From positions 1-39,224 of the forward strand of contig CAJTIR010000034.1 in NCBI GenBank assembly GCA_910576385.1: DNA of 39,224 bases, given 5' to 3'. The notes beneath the pieces were generated by a model that saw only the letters and a program-made list of their open reading frames with translations, had not been told where the DNA came from and made no database searches. Within the stretch, counting starts at the first letter, position 1; the number at the start of each line of letters is the position of its first letter. Both the position numbers and the translations under genes were made by a program. Below, one piece after another: positions 32,501-39,224 of this stretch. This DNA comes from Lachnospiraceae bacterium (GTDB lineage: Bacteria > Bacillota > Clostridia > Lachnospirales > Lachnospiraceae).

Positions 32501-33763
32501 AAGCGCATAGCACAACTGCTCCCCACGCACCGTAAAACCAAAAATCACTTGCCTGGAAGGAATTGTGGGCTTATAGACCTCTGTAATGGTGCCATCCGCA
32601 TCCAGACGCTTGATCGCTGTAGGAGTATTAAAATAAATGGCTTCATTGGCCTTTGTCAGATACATAAAATCATCCATATAATTATTCCAAGTATCAGATT
32701 CTGTATAGACACTCTCTACTGTACCACTTAAAAGCTCATTTCTCTTAAGCAAACCTGTATTGTAAGACTCTGTCGGATACTGTGAATAGTACCATGTTCC
32801 CTGATTATAACAGAAAGCAGAATTTACTCTTGACCAGTATGCGGTATCATAAAGGGTGGAATTGGCAGTACGTGTTGTCGCCCAGTCATGGTGTTTGTGT
32901 TCGGCGTCTCTGATTGCAGTATCGCTGAGCAGGAAATACTTATGTACCACTCTGCCAATACTGTCCCAGGTGGGATCATCCCAGGTCGCGTCCACATGGT
33001 ACCATTCGCCGTCAATCTGAATTAAATTCCAGGCGTGGTTCATAGCATCGCTGCTCACCAGTTCGCAGGGAATCCCCAGCTTATCCTTCATAATATAGGC
33101 GTAAGCCTTCCCGTAACCATCGCACACGGCCATTTTTTCTACCAGCCCGCCATATGCCGTATGAGAAACCTCTGGCACACTGTCAGGATTTGCTGAATAT
33201 CTTTCATAATCATACTCACAATTTTGCACCAGATAATCATGAACAACCAGAGCTTTTTCCAGATCGCTCATAGAAGGTTCCACCTGTGCTACTGCCTGAT
33301 CAGCGGCAATTTCAAAATCCTTCTTCTGTTGTGAAAATTCTTCTTTGGTACTGATATACGTCACCGTATACTTCCATACGAAATCTTGACTTGAATATGT
33401 CCATTTTATCGCGCTCTTTACATAAAACAGTCCTGGATGATTATTTAAAATCTGTAAATAACGACTACCGCCCTCTGCTCTTGGAATCCTGTAAGCTAGA
33501 ACGTCAATCTCGGTCTCAAAATTCTCCAATGCAGCAACAATATACTCCTCTAATGTCTGTGCTGAGCGATCGACACTGTATGCTCTTGTCTTTGCTGCTG
33601 GATAACGCACTTCCGGTTTCCGATAATACTCTGGATTATATCGGTTATCCTCTGTCAATGTCACACTCTCTGTCTTAATATCGTCTGTCTGTGCCTGTAC
33701 TGGCAGGAAACCTAAAAACAAAAATAGCAACGTTAAAACTGGCAAAACATATCTCTTTTTCAT
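29567..33763 (-). CDS. Secreted transglutaminase-like surface protein with four 190-residue repeats and FN3 domains
   Basis: 1398 residues. Signal peptide about 1-24 ending V-Q-A. A transglutaminase/protease-like domain with the full triad Cys214 (A-V-C-D-G-Y-G), His243 (N-H-A-W-N) and Asp258 (H-V-D-A-T-W). Then four tandem units (443-635, 637-826, 829-1018, 1021-1208). Each starts L-P-E-I-x-G-I, holds V-E-G-x-x-x-G-D-I-V-Q-Y and A-V-P-E-Y-T, and ends in a C-x-x-C-x-D-S-Y finger-like segment. Two FN3-like domains (1213-1303, 1304-1398) end K-K-I-K-L-R. No LPxTG or SLH is seen, so attachment is unclear. Good promoter and AAGGAGG site upstream. Confidence 0.88.
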   Translation of the reverse strand: MKKRYVLPVLTLLFLFLGFLPVQAQTDDIKTESVTLTEDNRYNPEYYRKPEVRYPAAKTRAYSVDRSAQTLEEYIVAALENFETEIDVLAYRIPRAEGGSRYLQILNNHPGLFYVKSAIKWTYSSQDFVWKYTVTYISTKEEFSQQKKDFEIAADQAVAQVEPSMSDLEKALVVHDYLVQNCEYDYERYSANPDSVPEVSHTAYGGLVEKMAVCDGYGKAYAYIMKDKLGIPCELVSSDAMNHAWNLIQIDGEWYHVDATWDDPTWDSIGRVVHKYFLLSDTAIRDAEHKHHDWATTRTANSTLYDTAYWSRVNSAFCYNQGTWYYSQYPTESYNTGLLKRNELLSGTVESVYTESDTWNNYMDDFMYLTKANEAIYFNTPTAIKRLDADGTITEVYKPTIPSRQVIFGFTVRGEQLCYALQDTPNLTSKQQILTYTLPELILPEIEGVTAKKVSAVYDGKAKTVSVEGTGAGDIIQYALGNGGFQEEQPELIDAGTYQVLYKVQRTGYQTLYGEVQVEIEKAVPAYTIPTGLTGWSGNPLASVGLRNGFRWMDSSIKMYREGKHKYLARYTPSDQNNYQIVTDIEVEVTVQCPYANSGHKYTSEITKEPTETENGEKTFTCSVCGDSYVEEIAIDLPEIQGIQAENVKIVYNGRAQGITVEGTQTGDIVQYAGEDKVYGDNQPEMINAGVYQVLYKVTRTGHRPFYGTAQVEIEKAVPEYTIPTNLKGDSGTALESVKLPEGFAWQTAPQTKLYQEGKVVYLASYTPKDLTNYVTVEDIEVEVTVRCPGHQYTSEVTKEPTATEKGEETYTCQLCGDSYTIEISDSSLPKIDGIYAENISAVFDGTAKTITVEGIQTGDIVQYAGEDKVYRENQPEMVNAGTYLVMYKVEREGYQIYYGRANVVIEKAVPEYTVPKDLQGVSGTALESVELPEGFAWQTDPQTKLYQEGNIVYLAKYIPEDADNYVTVENIEIEVTVKCPGHQYMKEVTKEPTATEGGEETYTCQLCGDSYKKEIGALNLPEIEGIYADNVNTVFDGKAKTISVKGIQTGDIVQYAKENQVYGDNQPEMINAGTYLVLYKVEREGYQVFYGRTNVKIEKAVPEYTVPVDLNGASGSTLESVKLPEGFAWQTDLETKLCQEGKFVYMASYTPKDAENYVTVENIEIEVTVKCPGHQYSSKVTKKPTETKKGEKTYTCQKCKDSYTEDIPMLEPTKPANVTGLKVKKNTSTSLTFTWKKVNGVNYRLAFYKGSKKVSTKYLTGNRYTYKKLKAATGYTLKITPYCVVNGKNIYAPAAKQVKTATAPAAVKLKAVKKTGRSKVKLTWKKTTGATGYEIYMKTNNAGYKKIKSISKAKTVSYAKTGLKKGKTYSFRLRAYKTVNGSKIYGAYSKVKKIKLR
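30140..32437 (-). repeat. Four in-frame repeats of about 570 bases in the surface protein gene
   Basis: The units correspond to protein residues 443-1208. The last three are more alike (shared P-E-G-F-A-W-Q-T and H-Q-Y-x-x-x-V-T-K-x-P-T) than the first, suggesting stepwise duplication from the C-terminal side. Confidence 0.8.
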
Positions 33764-33840
33764 ACAATACCTCCTTGTTCATGCATTTGTATGCCTGCCT
33801 GAAAGTAGTTGTCCCTAATTATTCCCATTGTTCTGCTACT

Positions 33841-33869
33841 ATTATATAATATGATTCCTGGATTGACAA
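33841..33869 (-). promoter_or_regulatory. Promoter of the transglutaminase-like surface protein gene
   Basis: TTGTCA (33864-33869), 17-base spacer, TATAAT (33841-33846) on the minus strand; about 70 bases of leader follow. Confidence 0.7.
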
Positions 33870-33870
33870 G

Positions 33871-33912
33871 GAAAAAGCTGGAAACTGTGATGCTTTCTTC
33901 ACAGTTTCCAGC
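33871..33912 (-). terminator. Intrinsic terminator of the hrcA-grpE-dnaK-dnaJ operon
   Basis: GCTGGAAACTGTGA and TCACAGTTTCCAGC form a perfect 14-bp stem (33877-33890 with 33899-33912), followed on the minus strand by TTTTTC. It starts 3 bases after the dnaJ stop. Confidence 0.92.
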
Positions 33913-33915
33913 CCG

Positions 33916-35109
33916 TCATCCATTGGTATCTGTAATATCCTCAAATGTTTCTTTGATTTTATCCATAAATCCTTTTTTCTTCTTCTCTGTAGTTGCAGCG
34001 CCATTCTGCTTCTTTAAGGATTGTCCGCTGGCCTCGTCAAACCTGCGCAGAGCCTCCTTCGCCTCCTCATTTAGACTGGTGGGAACCTGAACGACAAGCG
34101 TTACATAATGATCTCCACGCACGGAGGAATTACGCAGAGAAGGAATTCCCTTATTCTTAAGACGGATTCTGGTATCGGTCTGCGTTCCTGGTTTCACATC
34201 ATACAAAATGTCTCCATCTATTGTACTGATACGCACTTCTCCGCCCAAAGCCGCCTGTGCAAAAGAAATTGGCGCTGTGGAATAGACATTCATATCCTGA
34301 CGCTGGAAAATTGGATGTCTGCTGACATTTACCTCCACCAACAAATCGCCTCTGGGACCTCCGTTGGTACCTGGTTCTCCTTTTTCCCGAATACGAACAC
34401 TCTGCCCATTATCAATTCCTGCTGGAATAGAAACTTTGATTTTTCTTCGTTTGGCAATATAACCTGTTCCGCGGCAATCAGGACATTTGTCTTTGATTAT
34501 CTTTCCAGTACCATGACACTCTGGACAAGTCTGGACATTCTGAACCATTCCCAAAAATGACTGTTGTGTATAGACCACTTTTCCCTTACCGCCACACTTT
34601 GTACACGTCTCTGGATTAGTTCCTGGTTTTGCACCAGTAGTATGACAAGTGGTACACTCATCCTTTAACGTAATCTCAATTTCCTTTTCACAGCCAAATG
34701 CCGCTTCTTCAAAGCTTATTCGTATCGCTGCACGCAGATTAGCGCCCCTCATGGGACCATTGCTGGCGGAGGAACGTCTTCTTCCTCCGCCAAACAAATC
34801 TCCAAAAATATCACCGAAGATATCTCCCATATCCATACCAGAGAAATCAAATCCTCCGGCTCCGCCGCCCATACCGCCGTCAAAAGCGGCATGGCCAAAC
34901 TGATCATATTGACGCTTCTTCTCTGGATCACTCAATACTGCATAAGCCTCAGATGCTTCTTTAAACTTTTTCTCCGCCTCTGCATCCCCTGGATTCATAT
35001 CTGGATGATATTTCTTGGCCAGTGCACGATATGCCTTTTTAATTGCCGCATCATCCGCATTTCTATCAATTCCAAGGACTTCATAGTAATCTCTCTTCTG
35101 TTCTGCCAT
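33916..35109 (-). CDS. dnaJ: Chaperone DnaJ
   Basis: 397 residues, type I. J domain 1-70 with H-P-D in K-K-Y-H-P-D-M-N; Gly/Phe region ([16 protein letters not shown]) near 75-115; four zinc-binding C-x-x-C-x-G-x-G elements ([32 protein letters not shown]); then the substrate-binding C-terminal domains. The first zinc element has His-Thr in place of the usual variable pair, with cysteines intact. Partner of DnaK, 2 bases downstream of dnaK. Confidence 0.97.
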   Translation of the reverse strand: MAEQKRDYYEVLGIDRNADDAAIKKAYRALAKKYHPDMNPGDAEAEKKFKEASEAYAVLSDPEKKRQYDQFGHAAFDGGMGGGAGGFDFSGMDMGDIFGDIFGDLFGGGRRRSSASNGPMRGANLRAAIRISFEEAAFGCEKEIEITLKDECTTCHTTGAKPGTNPETCTKCGGKGKVVYTQQSFLGMVQNVQTCPECHGTGKIIKDKCPDCRGTGYIAKRRKIKVSIPAGIDNGQSVRIREKGEPGTNGGPRGDLLVEVNVSRHPIFQRQDMNVYSTAPISFAQAALGGEVRISTIDGDILYDVKPGTQTDTRIRLKNKGIPSLRNSSVRGDHYVTLVVQVPTSLNEEAKEALRRFDEASGQSLKKQNGAATTEKKKKGFMDKIKETFEDITDTNG

Positions 35110-35111
35110 GA

Positions 35112-37010
<1,899 letters not shown>

Positions 37011-37021
37011 TTAATTATTTG

Positions 37022-37699
37022 TTACTGTACTACTGCTACCATACTGTGTCTTACCACGCTGTCACGATACATATAACCCTTTTGCAGCTCCTGCGCTACC
37101 ACGCCGGATTCATATTCTTCACTTTCCACCTGCATGACGGCATTGTGAAAATCTGGGTTAAATTCAGTTCCAACCGCTTCTATGGGTTTCACTTCTAAGT
37201 TTTCCAACTCTGTCAAAAACTGCTTATATATCTTATCCATCCCTTGTACAAAAGGATCTTCTTTTGCATCTTTTGGGACAGCGGATAAACCTCGCTCAAA
37301 ATTGTCTACCACAGGAAGCATCTTTTCAATTACACTCTTGGCGCCAACCTCAAACATCTGGGTTTTTTCCCGTTCTGTACGCTTGCGGAAATTATCAAAT
37401 TCTGCAAGCTGACGCTTCAAACAATCGGTCAACTCTGCAATCTTTTCTTCCTGTTTATTTTTCTTTTCCCTCTTCTTAAAAAATCCTTTCTTTTCACTCT
37501 CTGCCTCCACATCTTCTTCTGAAGATGCCTCAGCCTCCTCATCCAAACAGTCTTCGTCCTCGATGTCTTCTGCCAACTCATCTGTATCTTCTATATCTGT
37601 CTCTTCCTCCCAGTCTGCTGCTTCCAGATTATCTACATCATTTTCCTCCGACTGCAATTCCTGTTCCCAATCTTTCTCTCTGCTCTCTGTATCTGTCAT
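37022..37699 (-). CDS. grpE: Nucleotide exchange factor GrpE
   Basis: 225 residues: a very acidic disordered N-terminus (about 1-65), a long helix with L-A-E-F-D-N-F-R-K-R-T-E-R-E near 91-104, and a C-terminal beta domain with G-T-E-F-N-P-D-F-H-N-A-V-M and V-V-A-Q-E-L-Q-K-G-Y. Releases ADP from DnaK. Sits between hrcA and dnaK as usual. Confidence 0.96.
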   Translation of the reverse strand: MTDTESREKDWEQELQSEENDVDNLEAADWEEETDIEDTDELAEDIEDEDCLDEEAEASSEEDVEAESEKKGFFKKREKKNKQEEKIAELTDCLKRQLAEFDNFRKRTEREKTQMFEVGAKSVIEKMLPVVDNFERGLSAVPKDAKEDPFVQGMDKIYKQFLTELENLEVKPIEAVGTEFNPDFHNAVMQVESEEYESGVVAQELQKGYMYRDSVVRHSMVAVVQ

Positions 37700-37725
37700 A
37701 TCAACTCACCTTTCTGTTTATCCTA

Positions 37726-38763
37726 TTATTCTCTCTTTTTCTGAAACACAGTATCTAACTGATTTTTCAAGGTCTTTAGATTGTCTACAACATTTTCATA
37801 ATCCATTCGTTTGGGACCAATAATCCCTATGGTTCCCTTCATCCCCTCTCCAAGCTGATAAGTAGCTGTCACCACACTGCAATCCTTCATGTTCTGTATC
37901 GGTGATTCATCTCCAATATAAACTTGAATTCCTGTCTGCTCTTGGGATGCTAAAGTCTCATTTACCAATGTGACCAACTGTTTCTTTTCTTCAAATGCAT
38001 TTAACAGCTCGCTTGCCTTCTGAGAATCGCTCAACTCTGGATATTTCAAAATATTGGTCGTTCCACTGGTGTATACCTCCAGATCCTCATCCTCCTGAAA
38101 AGCCCCTGCCAATGCATCCAAAACATCGCTTACAATATTACTGTGGATTCCAGCCTGCTCCTTCAGTCTGGCAATTGTTCCCAAATTGATCTGTTCTGCA
38201 GAGAGCCCATTTAAACTGGTATTCAAAAGAATATTCAATTTCAACAAAGTCTCATTATCTAAGGCTTCCCTGGTAGAAATCATCTTATTCTTCACTAAAT
38301 TTCCTTCTGTCACGATAACTGCCAGAAGTTGTTCCTCATCCACCTGGGAGAGCTGTAAAAACTTCACCTTATTGCGCTGATAAGAAGGAGCTGTAATCAT
38401 TGCGGTATAATTGGTATTCGCTGCCAAAACCTTTGCCATCTGCTTTAACACCTGTTCCATTCGCTCTGTATGCTCAATCATAAACTCCTTCATCTCTGTA
38501 ACTTCCTGGTCTTTCTCCTTCATTAGATTATCCACATAAAAGCGATAACCCTTATCAGAAGGAATACGGCCAGCAGATGTATGCGGCTGTAAAATATAAC
38601 CAAGCTCTTCTAAATCTGACATCTCATTACGGATTGTGGCGGAACTTAAATTCAAATCCGAATATTTGGAAATGGTTCTGGAACCCACTGGCTCACCTGT
38701 ATCTAGATAATTGCGGATAATAGCATTTAAAATCTTTGTTTTCCGTTCATCCAGTTCCCGCAT
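37726..38763 (-). CDS. hrcA: Heat-inducible transcription repressor HrcA
   Basis: 345 residues from M-R-E-L-D-E-R-K, preferred over an ATG 27 bases upstream because AAGGAGGATTGTG precedes it. N-terminal winged helix with L-D-T-G-E-P-V-G-S-R-T-I-S and S-S-A-T-I-R-N-E-M-S-D-L-E, followed by the GAF-like and dimerisation regions (H-T-S-A-G-R-I-P-S-D-K-G-Y-R, I-G-D-E-S near 285). Binds CIRCE and represses its own operon; GroEL normally assists its folding. Confidence 0.96.
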   Translation of the reverse strand: MRELDERKTKILNAIIRNYLDTGEPVGSRTISKYSDLNLSSATIRNEMSDLEELGYILQPHTSAGRIPSDKGYRFYVDNLMKEKDQEVTEMKEFMIEHTERMEQVLKQMAKVLAANTNYTAMITAPSYQRNKVKFLQLSQVDEEQLLAVIVTEGNLVKNKMISTREALDNETLLKLNILLNTSLNGLSAEQINLGTIARLKEQAGIHSNIVSDVLDALAGAFQEDEDLEVYTSGTTNILKYPELSDSQKASELLNAFEEKKQLVTLVNETLASQEQTGIQVYIGDESPIQNMKDCSVVTATYQLGEGMKGTIGIIGPKRMDYENVVDNLKTLKNQLDTVFQKKRE

Positions 38764-38783
38764 CACAATCCTCCTTACTTTTG

Positions 38784-38810
38784 TTAGCACTCAACTATAA
38801 AGAGTGCTAA
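38784..38810. promoter_or_regulatory. CIRCE operator of the hrcA operon
   Basis: TTAGCACTC, nine bases, GAGTGCTAA: a perfect match to the consensus inverted repeat. It lies between the promoter and the hrcA ribosome-binding site, where bound HrcA would block the operon. Confidence 0.97.
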
Positions 38811-38823
38811 CATCTATGTACTT

Positions 38824-38852
38824 AAGATAGCACTATCATTTTTTATTGTCAA
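38824..38852 (-). promoter_or_regulatory. Promoter of hrcA-grpE-dnaK-dnaJ
   Basis: TTGACA (38847-38852) and TATCTT (38824-38829) on the minus strand with a 17-base spacer, 14 bases upstream of CIRCE. Confidence 0.8.
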
Positions 38853-38985
38853 TACTATTTTGTAATTTTATAATTTCTTTAGAATTATATGATGCATAAT
38901 CGAGTAGAGAAGATTTTCTTCCTCTGCTCGCTGCGCGCGGGGTGCATACTGTGTCAGCAGTAAATTCCTTATGCGCCCCTGTGCA

Positions 38986-39023
38986 TAAAAAGGCAATGAA
39001 ATCCATTCTGGAATTCCATTGCC
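38986..39023 (-). terminator. Minus-strand terminator-like hairpin next to the IS element
   Basis: GGCAATG and CATTGCC arms extended by an AT-rich stem (38992-39023, one mismatch and one bulge), followed on the minus strand by TTTTTAT. It would stop transcription coming leftward from beyond the window and so insulate the heat-shock promoter. Confidence 0.65.
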
Positions 39024-39102
39024 TCTTAATTGTTAGGCTTTAGCCTGTTTCACATTGTGGAGTTTCTCAACAGAGAAACGAAACTTTGGGAAACAAATAA
39101 AC

Positions 39103-39119
39103 CACCTGCTATGCAGGTG
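39103..39119. mobile_element. Left-end hairpin of a probable IS200/IS605 element
   Basis: CACCTGC-TAT-GCAGGTG is a perfect 7-bp stem with a 3-base loop, 93 bases before the start of the transposase-like reading frame. Such compact imperfect or perfect hairpins near the end are what TnpA of IS200/IS605 recognises as single strands. The exact element boundary is not determinable from this window. Confidence 0.5.
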
Positions 39120-39211
39120 AGTCAGCATTGCTTTAGCTTACAGTAAAAAACCTCCAATGTTATAATAATGCAGGTTCGCCAACCGCATTAAGGACAAAGG
39201 AGGTTATCCAT

Positions 39212-39224
39212 ATGGATAGTAATA
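39212..39224 (+). CDS. tnpA: Start of a probable IS200/IS605-family transposase (cut by window end)
   Basis: Only ATG-GAT-AGT-AAT (M-D-S-N) is inside the window, with AAAGGAGG 8 bases upstream. The M-D-S-N start, the strong site and the left-end hairpin are what I recall for small Y1 transposases of IS200-type elements in Lachnospiraceae. The call rests on context, since four residues alone prove nothing. Confidence 0.45.

Larger units (their letters stand above)
38853..39211. other. Hairpin-rich spacer and left part of an IS element
   Basis: No gene is visible. In order it holds a CGAG-AGAG/CTCT-CTCG hairpin (38901-38930), GGGGTGCAT with ATGCGCCCC (38939-38947 and 38971-38979, one wobble), a minus-strand terminator-like hairpin (38986-39023), GTTTCTC/GAGAAAC (39062-39068 with 39073-39079) and CACCTGC/GCAGGTG (39103-39119). 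The last is typical of the subterminal hairpin in the left end of IS200/IS605 elements. Confidence 0.5.

Overview
The window looks like a chromosomal segment of a low-GC Gram-positive Clostridia, most likely Lachnospiraceae. The basis is strong AGGAGG ribosome-binding sites, the hrcA-grpE-dnaK-dnaJ order with a CIRCE operator, the ireB-ruvX-DUF1292 trio, and a MltG-like/TrmR/U32 trio. FN3-type surface proteins ending in KVKVKR or KIKLR also fit. Genus cannot be fixed from sequence alone. Nearly everything is on the minus strand; only aroC, a small HPr-like gene and the start of a transposase at the right edge are on plus. No tRNA, rRNA or CRISPR array was seen.

Region by region. 1-5390: a reduced Tad-like (type IVb pilus/T2SS-related) locus with a CpaF/TadA ATPase, a TadB/TadC-like membrane protein and six small single-TM proteins. 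Several of these begin directly with a pilin-like core and no leader. A sequence matching a sigma-54 promoter (GG-N10-GC) lies upstream. 5390-6740: an Mrp/ApbC P-loop ATPase with a structured 5' leader, and a decayed FN3 fragment. 6840-9400: tgt and divergent aroC. 9400-14780: RNase J, YlbF-family protein, a MltG-like stub, TrmR-type methyltransferase, U32 protein (TrhP type) and a beta-propeller lactonase. 15050-17590: mtaB, ireB, ruvX and DUF1292. 17660-18090: the HPr-like gene, which lacks the phosphoryl histidine.

18160-27790: nine tightly packed minus-strand genes behind one good promoter. The first five form a dlt-like module: adenylation enzyme, a PLP decarboxylase of the LysA/ODC fold, carrier protein, MBOAT and an SGNH/DltD-like protein. 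The last four are housekeeping (prmA, rsmE, iscS, thiI). The decarboxylase is not part of a classical dlt operon. It suggests that a carrier-bound amino acid is altered before the MBOAT and SGNH proteins put it on a surface polymer. This is the best candidate for an undescribed system here.

27800-33870: a secreted transglutaminase-like repeat protein followed by a cytosolic protein with about 30 Trp/Gln-rich repeats, a coiled coil and a C-terminal J domain. 33870-38860: the class I heat-shock operon. 38860-39224: hairpin-rich spacer and the left end of a probable IS200/IS605 element cut by the window edge.
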